From positions 1 to 42,322 of IMG/VR virus record IMGVR_UViG_3300010885_021009: 42,322 nt of DNA, one strand, 5' to 3'. The DNA comes from a virus. A program made the position numbers and the translations under genes. Positions 1 through 8,140 of the stretch are shown here, piece after piece (position 1 is the first letter of the stretch; every line of letters begins with the position of its first letter). A model generated the notes under the pieces. That model did no database searches, was not told the origin of the DNA, and saw only the letters and a list, made by a program, of their open reading frames with translations.

Positions 1-123
1 CGTCTGACAAAGCAGAGACGGGCAAGTTCCCTGATCTTATGGCGTTGTTAAACCGTCCGAACCCCGTGCAAGATGGAGTGGCGTTTCGGCAAGATGTTTT
101 TTCGGATTTTTTGCTAGGTGGGA
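1..123. repeat. Terminal direct repeat, left copy (assembly overlap of a circular genome)
   Basis: Bases 1-123 are identical to bases 42200-42322. The repeat falls inside the portal reading frame, which continues in phase across it. This is what is expected when a circular or circularly permuted genome is assembled with one overlap length left at both ends. A physical terminal repeat of a packaged genome would more usually lie outside a head gene. The unique circle is therefore 42,199 bp. Confidence 0.93.
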
Positions 124-1094
124 ACGCTTTTATTGAGCGGGTTGATTTATACACCAAGCCAAAGGAACTTTATTCTCTCCGTCCCGATCGGATGCGAGTT
201 ATTCCGGGCGAACGGGGTTGGCCTCAAGGATATGTTTATCAAACGGCGTCGGGAAAGAAGCAATTTGATGTAGACCCAACGCGGCCGGAAAAAATGCCAA
301 TCTTTCACATGAAAGATTATTCTCCGGTTGATGATTTCTACGGCATGAGCGCTATTGATCCAGCTGCATTTGCGGTTGATGGTCACACTGGCGTTTCGGC
401 TTGGAATAAGGCGTTGATTGATAACGGCGCTCGTCCTTCGGGCGTTATGGTATATGATCCGAAGGAAGGGCCAGCATCCCTTACCGAAGATCAATTTGCA
501 CGGCTTAAAAGCGAATTGGAGCAATCCTATACGGGAGCTGCTAACGCTGGGCGCCCGATGCTGTTTGACGGCGGATTAAATTGGCAGCAGCTTGGTCTTA
601 GCCCGTCTGATATGGATTGGGTCAATGGCAAGAACTCGGTTGCCCGTGATATCGCATTGGCATTTGGTGTCCCACCGATGCTTCTGGGTATTCCTGGCGA
701 TAACACGTATTCAAATTACCAAGAGGCTAATAAAGCGTTTTACCGTCAAACGGTTATTCCGCTTGTTGGGCAGTTCTGCCGCGGGTTGAATTGGTGGATT
801 TTGCCTTCGTATGGCAAAAATATCTCGCTCGAACCCGATCTTGATGATTTGCCAATTTTTGCCGAAGAACGCGAAGCATACTGGGACCGCATTGAGGCGG
901 CAACCGATTTAACCATTAACGAGAAACGGGCAGCCAAAGGATACCCTCCCGTTAATGGTGGGGACGTTATTCTTGTGTCATCCACTATGATTCCGCTTGA
1001 AAGCGCAGGCGCTCAAATCGCAGGGGGCCCTGAACCGGAAGATGATCAGATCGAAGGCGATGACGAAGCCGAAAACGAAAGCGCAGATGACTAA
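1..1094 (+). CDS. Portal protein, HK97 type (C-terminal part; 5' end at 41950)
   Basis: The portal forms the dodecameric DNA channel at the capsid vertex, where terminase docks during packaging and the neck attaches afterwards. The frame is open from base 1. Joined across the 123-bp overlap to the ATG at 41950 it gives 447 residues, the usual size for HK97-family portals. Family-like stretches include NRPNPVQDG, LGIPGDNTYSNY and a C-terminal half ending in an acidic tail rich in Glu and Asp. It follows TerL and its stop overlaps the next start (TAATG at 1092-1096), so head genes are translationally coupled. An internal ATG at 39 is not the real start. Confidence 0.93.
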   Translation, partial: SDKAETGKFPDLMALLNRPNPVQDGVAFRQDVFSDFLLGGNAFIERVDLYTKPKELYSLRPDRMRVIPGERGWPQGYVYQTASGKKQFDVDPTRPEKMPIFHMKDYSPVDDFYGMSAIDPAAFAVDGHTGVSAWNKALIDNGARPSGVMVYDPKEGPASLTEDQFARLKSELEQSYTGAANAGRPMLFDGGLNWQQLGLSPSDMDWVNGKNSVARDIALAFGVPPMLLGIPGDNTYSNYQEANKAFYRQTVIPLVGQFCRGLNWWILPSYGKNISLEPDLDDLPIFAEEREAYWDRIEAATDLTINEKRAAKGYPPVNGGDVILVSSTMIPLESAGAQIAGGPEPEDDQIEGDDEAENESADD

Positions 1095-1870
1095 TGAAGC
1101 GCAATTACCGAGGACGATTAGCCCGAGCATTGGCTAGGGCGCGGATCGTCGCGGCTTTAGAGCGTTCGTTGGAGTCCGATATAGCCAGTTGGCTTGCCAG
1201 AGTGGGCAACGCGGCGGCAGCGGCGGCCAAAGAAGGACATGCGGCGCAAGCCGAGAAGATACCGCATCAAATGCAAGGGCGGCTTCTCCGCACGTTTAAA
1301 GCTCGTTTAAAGGCCATTGCCACCACGATTGTAAAACATGAGTTTTATGGTCCTGATCTGGGCAAGTCAGCAAGCGAGTTAGAAAGTAAAGGTTGGTTAG
1401 AAGATTTTCTTGCCGCGGCTCTGGACTGGATAGACGATTACGCGGCAATGCGTGTGTTTCAAATAGCGGACACAACGCGAGAACAAATCAGAACGGTCAT
1501 TCACGAAGCCGTTGAGCAACCTATTCCTCCAAAGGAAACGGCGGCTAAAATAGTAGAGCGAACGGGCGGGGATATCGGCAAAGCCCGTGCAATTCGTATT
1601 GCTCGGACAGAAACGCACGGTGCGAGTGAACGCGCCACGTTTGAAATGATGCGGAAACAAAACCTACCCTACGATAAGGAATGGGTAGCAGTAGAAGACG
1701 CAAGAACGCGTTTAGCGCACAGACTGGCAGATGGTCAGACGGTAGCGACCAATGAACCTTTTATCGTCGGTGGTGAGGCCATGATGTTTTGTGGCGACCC
1801 TTCGGCTTCACCTCGCAATTTAGTGAATTGCCGCTGTGTGACCATTTATATTCCAAGGATTCCGAAATGA
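1094..1870 (+). CDS. Phage head morphogenesis protein, SPP1 gp7 / Mu F family
   Basis: This is a 258-residue minor head protein of the SPP1 gp7 class, a few copies of which associate with the portal inside the procapsid. The C-terminal half carries the family signature: ARTETHGA near residues 169-177, EW near 196, DARTRLAHRLADGQ shortly after, and the NCRC cysteine pair near 245. The N-terminal half is Ala/Arg-rich and probably helical. It overlaps the portal stop by one base and the protease start by four (ATGA). Position between portal and protease is the standard place for this family. Confidence 0.9.
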   Translation: MKRNYRGRLARALARARIVAALERSLESDIASWLARVGNAAAAAAKEGHAAQAEKIPHQMQGRLLRTFKARLKAIATTIVKHEFYGPDLGKSASELESKGWLEDFLAAALDWIDDYAAMRVFQIADTTREQIRTVIHEAVEQPIPPKETAAKIVERTGGDIGKARAIRIARTETHGASERATFEMMRKQNLPYDKEWVAVEDARTRLAHRLADGQTVATNEPFIVGGEAMMFCGDPSASPRNLVNCRCVTIYIPRIPK

Positions 1871-2544
1871 GGCAGTTGAAATACCTTCCCGTCGAATTTG
1901 ACGCCAAGTCAGTTAAAGAAGACGGCACTTTTGAGGGTTACGCATCAACCTTTGGAAACGTAGATAACGGCGCCGATGTTGTTATGCCGGGTGCTTTTAC
2001 AAAGTCTCTCACTGTTCGGCCGGCAAACAAAATTAAAATGCTTTGGCAGCATGATTCGTCTTCACCGATTGGCACTTGGACAGCAGCGCGGGAAGATGAA
2101 AAAGGTCTATATGTTGAAGGCACTATTTTACGCGACGTTCAAAAGGGCGCGGAATGCTATTCAATGATGAAAGAAGGCATCATTGATTCAATGTCTATTG
2201 GTTATCGCACGATGGATGCGGAATACGCCTCAAATGGCGTTCGCCAGCTTAAAGAGCTTGGATTGTATGAAGTTTCCCTTGTCACCTTCCCGATGAATGA
2301 TCAGGCAACGGTGACAATGGTAAAGAACGATCTGACCGATCGTGAGATTGAGAGCTTGCTTCGCGACGAAGCAAAGCTATCGAACCGAGATGCGAAGGCT
2401 GCGGTCTCTGTATTTCGAAAACTCCTCCGGGACGGAGGGGAGACGGTTTCTGCGCATCGGGATGATGCGAACGAGGAAGCTATCACCAGCGCGTTGGCTC
2501 ACATTTCGGCTTTGACCGAGCTAGCGGCGCGCATTCGTTCCTAA
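1867..2544 (+). CDS. Prohead protease, HK97 family (U35)
   Basis: This 225-residue protease matures the capsid by removing scaffolding or delta-domain sequence after procapsid assembly. Motifs of the family are visible: FEGYASTFGNVDNGADVVMP near the N-terminus, the histidine of WQHDSSSPIG near residue 61, and the serine motif SMSIGYR near residues 108-114, followed by LYEVSLVTFPMN. A longer reading frame begins at 1789. I chose ATG 1867 because it gives the typical N-terminus and an ATGA overlap with the gene before. The Arg/Ala-rich C-terminal tail after about residue 170 is common in this family. Confidence 0.93.
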   Translation: MRQLKYLPVEFDAKSVKEDGTFEGYASTFGNVDNGADVVMPGAFTKSLTVRPANKIKMLWQHDSSSPIGTWTAAREDEKGLYVEGTILRDVQKGAECYSMMKEGIIDSMSIGYRTMDAEYASNGVRQLKELGLYEVSLVTFPMNDQATVTMVKNDLTDREIESLLRDEAKLSNRDAKAAVSVFRKLLRDGGETVSAHRDDANEEAITSALAHISALTELAARIRS

Positions 2545-2554
2545 AGAGGATACT

Positions 2555-3895
2555 ATGTCAAATATGGCCTTACACGGCTCGCTTTCGCATAAGAGCGATA
2601 GCGGCGATACTACCCCTTTGAACCTTGAAGCTAAAAACGCAATCGAAAATGTTGCTCGTGCGTTTGAAGAATTTAAGTCCAAAAACGATCAAAACCTTGC
2701 TGAAATCAGCAAGAAAAAAATCGATGACGTTGTGTTGCGTGAGCAAGTTGATCGTATCAACGCCAGCATTGATGCCGAACTTAAAAAGCGGGATGACGAA
2801 ATCATTGAGCTAAAGCGTCAGGCGATCTTTGCTAAGAGCGGCCAAGGCGAAAACGCAATGGCTCCTGAACTTGCCGATTACGCTAAGAAGATGAACGCTT
2901 ATCTTCGCGGTGAATACGGTAGCGAAGAAAAGCCACGCGAGCTTAAGGAAGCTCTTGCCAAGGCTATGGAAGTCAAGGCACTTGCTACCAACTCGGATAT
3001 CGACGGTGGTTTTACGGTTATTCCACAGGTCGATCAGTCGATCCGAGAAATCCAACTTCTCGTTTCGCCTATTCGTGATCTGGCTCAAGTTCAAACCATC
3101 TCCACGGGTTCGCTGAAATTCTTGGCTAACCAACGCGGCACGGCTGCCGGTTGGGTTGGTGAAACGGATACGCGCTCGCCGACTGCGACATCGACTTTTA
3201 AGGAAATCGAAGTTACGCCGGGCGAATTGTATGCTCAGCCTGTTGCTTCTCAACAGATGCTCGAGGACTCGTTCATCAATGTTGAGCAATGGATGGCAAA
3301 CGAAGTTGCCTTGAAGTTTGCACAGGTTGAAGGTGCGGCGTTCATTTCGGGCGATGGTGTTAAAAAGCCAAAGGGCTTTCTTTCCTACACGGTTGTGGCT
3401 GATACCTCGTGGTCATGGGGTAACGTCGGCTATATTCCTACGGGTTCTTCGGGTGCGTTTGTTTCTCCTGCGATGGGTCCGCCCGTTGTTCAGGGTGCCG
3501 ACGTATTCCTTGACCTTATTAGTTATTTGAAGCCCGGCTATCGTCCAAACGCTCAGTTCTTGGCTAACCGTCGCACGATTGCCGCGATGCGTAAACTGAA
3601 GACAGTGTATGCGGAATATCTCTGGGCTCCCGGCCTCAATGGTGGCGCAGTGGATAGCTTTGCAGGTTATCCTTTGGCTCAGGTCGAAGATATGCCTGAC
3701 ATCGCAGCTAACTCTTACTCAATCGCATTCGGTGACTTTAAACAGTTTTACCTGATTGTTGATCGTGTGGGTGTTTCGCTTCTCCGCGATCCATACACCA
3801 ACAAGCCTTACGTGAACTTCTACACCCGCAAGCGCGTTGGTGGTGCCATCCAGAATTTTGAAGCGGCAAAGCTGCTTAAGTTCTCGGCTTCTTAA
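2555..3895 (+). CDS. Major capsid protein, HK97 fold
   Basis: The 446-residue shell protein starts 10 bases after the protease stop, with AAGAGG as ribosome binding site. Residues of about 20-100 are charged and helical, consistent with a delta (scaffold) domain. A cleavage near residues 95-110 by the adjacent protease is inferred, leaving a mature protein of roughly 340 residues. The rest fits the HK97 fold: an early SDIDGGFTVIPQ segment, a central GDGVKKPKGFL loop and the C-terminal GYPLAQVEDMPDI...IAFGDF...VDR sequence of the P and A domains. A strong terminator follows at 3907. Confidence 0.95.
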   Translation: MSNMALHGSLSHKSDSGDTTPLNLEAKNAIENVARAFEEFKSKNDQNLAEISKKKIDDVVLREQVDRINASIDAELKKRDDEIIELKRQAIFAKSGQGENAMAPELADYAKKMNAYLRGEYGSEEKPRELKEALAKAMEVKALATNSDIDGGFTVIPQVDQSIREIQLLVSPIRDLAQVQTISTGSLKFLANQRGTAAGWVGETDTRSPTATSTFKEIEVTPGELYAQPVASQQMLEDSFINVEQWMANEVALKFAQVEGAAFISGDGVKKPKGFLSYTVVADTSWSWGNVGYIPTGSSGAFVSPAMGPPVVQGADVFLDLISYLKPGYRPNAQFLANRRTIAAMRKLKTVYAEYLWAPGLNGGAVDSFAGYPLAQVEDMPDIAANSYSIAFGDFKQFYLIVDRVGVSLLRDPYTNKPYVNFYTRKRVGGAIQNFEAAKLLKFSAS

Positions 3896-3906
3896 TTGAA
3901 AGACAG

Positions 3907-3933
3907 GGCGCGGTTTAGATCGCGCCTTTTTTC
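3907..3933 (+). terminator. Intrinsic terminator after the capsid gene
   Basis: GGCGCG (3907-3912) pairs with CGCGCC (3921-3926) around an 8-base loop and is followed directly by a run of T. It lies 12 bases after the capsid stop inside the late operon. It would reduce expression of the downstream neck and tail genes relative to capsid, unless transcription is antiterminated. Confidence 0.85.
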
Positions 3934-3969
3934 TTTTCCCTCATCATTTTTACGAAAGGAGTCGCTATC

Positions 3970-4452
3970 ATGCGCTCAATCGGTTCTCTTGTGACGCCTA
4001 AGCGTCTTATCGGGGAGGCAACTGTTACGGCTTCCCCATCCTCAGTTACTATTGACCGTGGCAGCACGAACAATAACCTATACGAAGCTATTGAATTAGC
4101 TATGTATGTTGGTGCAGGTGGTATTACGTTTACCAGCACAAACTACATTGCTTTGAAGCTCGAGGATTCGGACGATAACTCAACATTCACGGCGGTCACG
4201 TCTTCGTCTTCGGTTCTGCAATATACAACTAATGCCAATATCACTTTTAGCCAATCGCCTGATTCCAACGGTTTTGTCCGTTTGATCGCTTCGGCTAAGG
4301 CTTCGGCTGATACCGATCCTTTTTCAGTCGGATACGTGGGTGGCAAGCGTTACCTTCGCGTGACGATTGTATTCGGTGGTACGCACTCAACGGGTACAAA
4401 CGTCGGCCTTTGGGCTGTTCTTGGCTTACCTCAGAGCTTACCAGCTGCTTAA
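3970..4452 (+). CDS. Hypothetical beta-rich structural protein (decoration candidate)
   Basis: This 160-residue protein has no family I recognise. The start follows a good ribosome binding site (GAAAGGAG). The sequence is rich in Ser, Thr, Gly and Val, has no signal peptide or membrane segment, and reads as a beta-sheet domain with motifs such as SDDNSTFTAV and GGKRYLRVTIVFGG. It sits between the capsid and connector genes, between two hairpins. In related gene orders this slot often holds a capsid decoration or stabilising protein, but that role is inferred from position only. Confidence 0.7.
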   Translation: MRSIGSLVTPKRLIGEATVTASPSSVTIDRGSTNNNLYEAIELAMYVGAGGITFTSTNYIALKLEDSDDNSTFTAVTSSSSVLQYTTNANITFSQSPDSNGFVRLIASAKASADTDPFSVGYVGGKRYLRVTIVFGGTHSTGTNVGLWAVLGLPQSLPAA

Positions 4453-4464
4453 TGATTGATACTG

Positions 4465-4489
4465 ACGGGCGCATATTCCGTGCGCCCGT
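4465..4489 (+). terminator. Hairpin between structural genes, weak terminator candidate
   Basis: ACGGGCGCA (4465-4473) and TGCGCCCGT (4481-4489) form a perfect 9-bp stem with a 7-base loop, 14 bases after the stop of the preceding gene. No clear T run follows, so it may be a partial terminator, an RNA-processing site or an mRNA-stabilising hairpin. Confidence 0.55.
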
Positions 4490-4513
4490 TCAACCCTTCT
4501 AAAAGGTTTACCT

Positions 4514-4777
4514 ATGGCACTCATGCGAATGATCCGCGATTTTATGATCGCGCCTAACGGTTACGACAGCGCCCTTTACCTCAAAGGCCAAGAAATCGAA
4601 GTAACAAACGATTTGGCTATTGAGCTTGAATTGTCGCACATTGCGGTTCCGGCCGAAGCATCGGCAAAAGACGAAAAAGAGGCTTTGTCTGCTCTTGCAG
4701 AGGTTCAAGCTAAAGAACTTGCCGATATTGCAGAGTTTAACGCTGCTTCCGCTCCAGCTATGCTTCGTGGCGCTTAA
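4514..4777 (+). CDS. Small hypothetical protein in the head-neck region
   Basis: This 87-residue protein begins at ATG 4514 behind an AAAAGG ribosome binding site and ends 2 bases before the connector gene. The first 35 residues have a compact pattern (MIRDFMIAPNG, LKGQEIEV) and the rest is acidic, Ala/Glu-rich and probably helical. I do not recognise a family. Small proteins with this pattern occur between capsid and gp6-like connector genes in other phages, where they may be minor head or packaging accessory proteins. Confidence 0.7.
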   Translation: MALMRMIRDFMIAPNGYDSALYLKGQEIEVTNDLAIELELSHIAVPAEASAKDEKEALSALAEVQAKELADIAEFNAASAPAMLRGA

Positions 4778-4779
4778 TC

Positions 4780-5472
4780 ATGCGTTACCGTCTGGTCACT
4801 GACGCTACAAGCGAGCCGGTAACACTGACGGAAGCGAAAGACTATTGCCGCATTGATGATGCAAATTCCGATGTTCGGATCACATCGTTAATCAGTGCGG
4901 CAAGACGTAATATTGAGAATGAAACTGGCCTTGCGTTGTTAACCCAAACGTGGGTCGGCGTTCTTGATCGTTACCCCGACACGCCTGCACCTGATTATAA
5001 GCGGGGTTTAACTGGTGGGTATTCCAACGGCTTTGCTAATCAAAGCTCATGGTGGGACGGAATGCGTCAAGGCGCCGTTTCAATGTTTGGAAGCGTCGGC
5101 ATGATTGAAATTGGCAAGCGCCCGTTTCAATCGGTGGATTCCATTAAAATCCGTGGAATTGACACGACGTTTTCAACCGTCAGTTCGTCCTCTTATTATG
5201 TCGAAACGTCTGGCCTTCAGGGTCGGATCGGTAGAGTGCCAGGCGCATCGTGGGATATTCAAGGTGTTGCATTAGACGGGATTGAAATTCAATTTAAATG
5301 TGGGTATGGCGATGCCGCGTCAGCGGTGCCGGACGATTTAAAGCTGGCTATCCAAATGCTAGTGCTTCATTGGTATGAAAGCCGAGAAGCTGTCACCGAT
5401 GGGCGTTTCGGCCTTACATCGAGGCATTTAGCGTCAATCCTTCAACCTTATAAAGCGTTGAGATTAAGATGA
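4780..5472 (+). CDS. Head-tail connector protein, gp6-like (phiE125 gp8 family)
   Basis: This protein of 230 residues would form the ring attached under the portal. The N-terminus TEAKDYCRIDDANSD followed by helices (ISAARRNIENETGLAL) is the typical opening of the HK97 gp6 / phiE125 gp8 connector class, and a closing DDLKLAIQMLVLHWYESRE helix matches the family. The middle holds a beta insertion with a Gly/Ser-rich stretch near residues 70-100, which accounts for the length slightly above the usual 190-200. It overlaps the next gene by four bases (ATGA). Confidence 0.87.
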   Translation: MRYRLVTDATSEPVTLTEAKDYCRIDDANSDVRITSLISAARRNIENETGLALLTQTWVGVLDRYPDTPAPDYKRGLTGGYSNGFANQSSWWDGMRQGAVSMFGSVGMIEIGKRPFQSVDSIKIRGIDTTFSTVSSSSYYVETSGLQGRIGRVPGASWDIQGVALDGIEIQFKCGYGDAASAVPDDLKLAIQMLVLHWYESREAVTDGRFGLTSRHLASILQPYKALRLR

Positions 5473-5816
5473 CGGCGCCTGTTCGAATCGGTGATTTACG
5501 GGAAACGATCGTTATTCAGTCAGCGACCACGGCTATTGGCACATTCGGTAACATAGTAAATACGCTTTCAACTTTTGCCACAGTTTCTGCAATGGTGGTG
5601 GAAAAGCGAACAAGTGAAATATTCATCGCGGAGCGTATGTCTGCAAACGCTACTTACGCCATTACCATCCGATATTTAGAAGGTCTTTCGCCAAGTATGC
5701 AGGTTCAATGGCGCGGGAGACAATTAACAATTAAATCCATCAAGCGCTTGGATATTCTTAAAAAATTTCTATTAATCGAATGCGATGATATTAACCCAGA
5801 CGCGGGCGCTACCTAA
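5469..5816 (+). CDS. Head closure / head-tail joining protein (SPP1 gp16-like)
   Basis: This 115-residue protein fits the phage head-tail joining family, which forms the stopper ring closing the portal channel after packaging. The opening RIGDLRETIVIQ, the ERMSANATYAITIRY stretch and the later WRGRQLTIKSIKRLD strand are the conserved pattern. It is coupled to its neighbours by an ATGA overlap upstream and a TAATG overlap downstream, in the standard connector, stopper, gp10, terminator order. Confidence 0.85.
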   Translation: MTAPVRIGDLRETIVIQSATTAIGTFGNIVNTLSTFATVSAMVVEKRTSEIFIAERMSANATYAITIRYLEGLSPSMQVQWRGRQLTIKSIKRLDILKKFLLIECDDINPDAGAT

Positions 5817-6298
5817 TGGCAAGCATTAACGTACAAATTCAGGGGCTTGATAAAGTAGCTGCCGAATTTGATCAAACGCCAGACGAGGTAGGAGACGCCA
5901 TGCGAGAGGGCATGGTGGCTGTCGCTCAGTTAATTCGGGGAAATGCTGTCAAGGCCATTCAGCGCGGGGCTAAGACAGGGCGGGTTTACAAAAAGTATAA
6001 TCCTAACCGCGTTCATAGGGCATCGGCTCCCGGCGAGGCTCCGGCGTCTGACCTTGGGCATCTCGCGGGAAGCGTTCAAGCGGCACCCGGACAGGATTCG
6101 GGCGATGGGTTTGTGATCCTGTTCGGATCGGATGGATTATCGGTTGATCTTATAGCGCGCGCGGAATATGCGGGCTATTTAGAATACGGCACAAGCAAAA
6201 TGGCACCTCGTCCATTTATGCAGCCGACGGTTGACGCGTTCCGCGATCAAGCGGGACAAATCATAGCAGACACGATGAGGGCGCTTTTAAAACGGTGA
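5816..6298 (+). CDS. Neck / tail component, HK97 gp10 family
   Basis: A 160-residue protein of the HK97 gp10 type, which acts at the head-tail junction or in tail completion. Visible features are the N-terminal beta strand and helix (GLDKVAAEFDQTPDEVGDAM), the basic central loop (KTGRVYKKYNPNRVHRASAPGE) and the highly typical AEYAGYLEYGTSKMAPRPFMQPT segment near the C-terminus. The GTG start of the next small gene overlaps its stop (GTGA). Confidence 0.88.
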   Translation: MASINVQIQGLDKVAAEFDQTPDEVGDAMREGMVAVAQLIRGNAVKAIQRGAKTGRVYKKYNPNRVHRASAPGEAPASDLGHLAGSVQAAPGQDSGDGFVILFGSDGLSVDLIARAEYAGYLEYGTSKMAPRPFMQPTVDAFRDQAGQIIADTMRALLKR

Positions 6299-6468
6299 CA
6301 AAAAAATCAATTTCCATACCGCCGGTTAAGGCGTGGCTAGATCCAGTGACACGGGAAGCCGTTGTCATGCTCGGAGATGTGGAAATTATCCGTGATAAAC
6401 TTGACGACCTTGAGTGGGAACGGAAAAAGCGCAAAGGCTGGAAGGTGAAATACAATGTCAAGCCTTGA
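6295..6468 (+). CDS. Small hypothetical protein with GTG start (57 residues)
   Basis: An open frame begins at GTG 6295, overlapping the gp10-like stop (GTGA), and ends at TGA 6466-6468 inside the start of the next gene. It fills an otherwise empty gap of about 160 bases, so coupling at both ends supports it. The predicted protein starts MTKKSISIPPVKAWLDP and becomes strongly charged (LEWERKKRKGWKVKY). I do not recognise a family. Its position between the gp10-like and terminator genes suggests a tail accessory role, which is inference. Confidence 0.6.
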   Translation: MTKKSISIPPVKAWLDPVTREAVVMLGDVEIIRDKLDDLEWERKKRKGWKVKYNVKP

Positions 6469-6913
6469 TGCCTCAATGACGCTTATGGCGGCTATACGTT
6501 CTTATCTGAATTCAGATGCTACGTTAAAAACCATTATGCCAGACGTTTCGGTTGGTGGCGTAACGGTTCCGTCAATCTTTGATTATCCATACCCTCAAGC
6601 AACTACGCCTTATATCACTTTAAACGATGTCTCATCGTCTGATTGGTCAACGGCCAGCAATCTAGGACAAGAGTTTAGGCTTCGATTGTCGTTTTGGGAT
6701 AATCTCAGCACCAATATTCCAGAAACGCTTCGCATTCGTAAAATGCAAGAGCGCACGTATCAGCTGTTGCATTATACCACAAGTATCACGTTGGCTTCAC
6801 CTTATAGCCTAACGCTTATGAGAATTTTAAATTCTGCACCGCCTAAAACACAAGGCGATGGATCAACGCTTTACGCCTATCACACGATACAGGCATTGAT
6901 CGATCATACCTAA
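6455..6913 (+). CDS. Tail terminator, DUF3168 family (gp17-like)
   Basis: The protein has 152 residues and matches the DUF3168 pattern: an N-terminal helix (AAIRSYLNSDATLKTIM), a FDYPYPQATTPYITLND strand pair, then RLRLSFWDN and a helix with RTYQLLHY. Members cap the tail tube at the head-proximal end and fix tail length together with the tape measure. It directly precedes the major tail protein, separated by a terminator at 6941. Confidence 0.85.
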   Translation: MSSLDASMTLMAAIRSYLNSDATLKTIMPDVSVGGVTVPSIFDYPYPQATTPYITLNDVSSSDWSTASNLGQEFRLRLSFWDNLSTNIPETLRIRKMQERTYQLLHYTTSITLASPYSLTLMRILNSAPPKTQGDGSTLYAYHTIQALIDHT

Positions 6914-6940
6914 TTCAGCGCCGCCCGGCCTGATCTAACC

Positions 6941-6965
6941 GCCGCCCTTCGATGCGGCTTTTTTT
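6941..6965 (+). terminator. Intrinsic terminator before the tail tube gene
   Basis: GCCGC (6941-6945) pairs with GCGGC (6954-6958) and runs straight into seven T residues. It separates neck genes from tail genes inside the late operon. Confidence 0.8.
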
Positions 6966-6985
6966 ATGCCGAAAGGAACAGTACC

Positions 6986-7396
6986 ATGGCCGCAGTAGCA
7001 GGCAATAACATGGCGCTCTCAATCTTAATTAACGGTACGTACACCGTGATTGCTGGGTTGCAAGCGCGCTCTTTTAAGATTGACGAAACAAACGTCGATG
7101 TAACAACCGTCGATTCCACAAGCCGTTGGCAAGAAATGCTCCCCGGCGCTGGCGTTCGAAAATTGGAAATTGACGCATCTGGTATTTGGCAACGTGATGC
7201 TGGAACTAAAACAGTTGTCAATACCATGTTGGCAGGCTCATTGATTACCGCTCGCATCGCATGGCCGAACGGTGGCGTTCAATTCGACGCTTCCTTTTTG
7301 GTAGACAATTTCAGTTGGGATACGCCCTATGATAATGCCGGAAAGTTCTCTCTGAAACTCAGCTCATCGGGCGCCGTGACGCTCACTTTCTCGTAA
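6986..7396 (+). CDS. Major tail (tube) protein
   Basis: A 136-residue tail tube subunit of the TP901-1-like class, with ribosome binding site GAAAGGA. Typical features are the opening segment with a beta hairpin (LINGTYTVIAGLQARSFKI), the NVDVTTVDSTSRWQEMLPG loop, which resembles the conserved segment of tube proteins, and the closing GKFSLKLSSSGAVTLTF strands. It is small for the family but complete. Hexamers would stack around the tape measure to form the tail tube. Confidence 0.87.
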   Translation: MAAVAGNNMALSILINGTYTVIAGLQARSFKIDETNVDVTTVDSTSRWQEMLPGAGVRKLEIDASGIWQRDAGTKTVVNTMLAGSLITARIAWPNGGVQFDASFLVDNFSWDTPYDNAGKFSLKLSSSGAVTLTFS

Positions 7397-7417
7397 TAAC
7401 TTAAAAGGATTAGTGCC

Positions 7418-7774
7418 ATGGGATCGTATACCCCTATTTCGATTGTTCCGACGGGCCTTGCTCCAAGCTATAACTCGGTTGCCCTTGCGGATACATTCGC
7501 TAGCCCTCAAGATCAGTTGACTTTCCTTCATGTCAAAAATGGCAGCGGATCGGCTGTTACCGTGACGATTGCACCATATCTTACCTCGGTTCCAAACGGT
7601 TTGGCTGGTACGCAAACGGTGTCTTCGTTGTCGGTTTCTGTTCCAGCTTCGGGCGATCGTATGATCGGACCTTTTGCACCAGCGTTTATTGATGCAAGCG
7701 GCAACGTGAACGTCTCCTATTCGTCGATTACCTCGGTCACGGCAGCGGCCATTCGTATGCCGCGTGTGGCTTAA
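7418..7774 (+). CDS. Hypothetical structural protein next to the tail tube gene
   Basis: This protein of 118 residues follows the tube gene by 21 bases with an AAAAGGA ribosome binding site. It is Ser/Val/Pro-rich and reads as a beta sandwich (LTFLHVKNGSGSAVTVTIAP, VSVPASGDRMIGPFAPAFID). No catalytic motif, signal peptide or membrane segment is visible. Its composition resembles the 160-residue protein after the capsid gene. A tail-surface or decoration protein is possible, on position alone. Confidence 0.72.
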   Translation: MGSYTPISIVPTGLAPSYNSVALADTFASPQDQLTFLHVKNGSGSAVTVTIAPYLTSVPNGLAGTQTVSSLSVSVPASGDRMIGPFAPAFIDASGNVNVSYSSITSVTAAAIRMPRVA

Positions 7775-7789
7775 TAAGGAGCTTACCTA

Positions 7790-8140
7790 ATGGCTAATTC
7801 AATCAGCGGTGAATTCGATCTTATAATCGGTGATATCAAATATGCGGTTAAAGTGACTTTGGATACTTTGGCTAAATTAGAAGATGAGTTTGAAACTGAT
7901 TTTACGTCGATTTTTCCCCGTCTGGGAACCATGATGGGAATTCGCAAAGCATTGCCAATTATCCTGGAGGCAAACGGTCATACAGTGGATCATGCGGTGA
8001 TCGGTGCGATGGCACCTAAAGATGCTTTGGTGGCTTCGAATTCAATCTTGACGGGTTCGGGATTATACGACGAGCGGCCTAGCGAGGGCGCGACAAACGA
8101 TACCCCTTTAGCCGAACCGAACGCTGGCGTCTCTGGATGA
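7790..8140 (+). CDS. Tail assembly chaperone, GTA gp10-like
   Basis: The 116-residue product resembles the small GTA-type protein coded between tail tube and tape measure: a beta hairpin opening (GEFDLIIGDIKYAVKVTLDTLAKLEDEFE) followed by a helical part. Such proteins bind the tape measure before tube polymerisation. It overlaps the next gene by four bases (ATGA). The C-terminal 25 residues are acidic and unstructured. I see no slippery heptamer at the junction, so the two chaperone parts appear to be separate coupled genes rather than a frameshift pair. Confidence 0.75.
   Translation: MANSISGEFDLIIGDIKYAVKVTLDTLAKLEDEFETDFTSIFPRLGTMMGIRKALPIILEANGHTVDHAVIGAMAPKDALVASNSILTGSGLYDERPSEGATNDTPLAEPNAGVSG

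Noticed and set aside
1-123. The 123-base terminal repeat as a real physical end of the virion DNA
   Set aside because: It lies in the portal coding frame and has no structure of its own. Overlap from assembly of a circular or permuted molecule explains it.
2810-3289. A 159-codon minus-strand frame opposite the capsid gene
   Set aside because: It is a shadow of the capsid codons with Arg/Ser-rich translation and no ribosome binding site.
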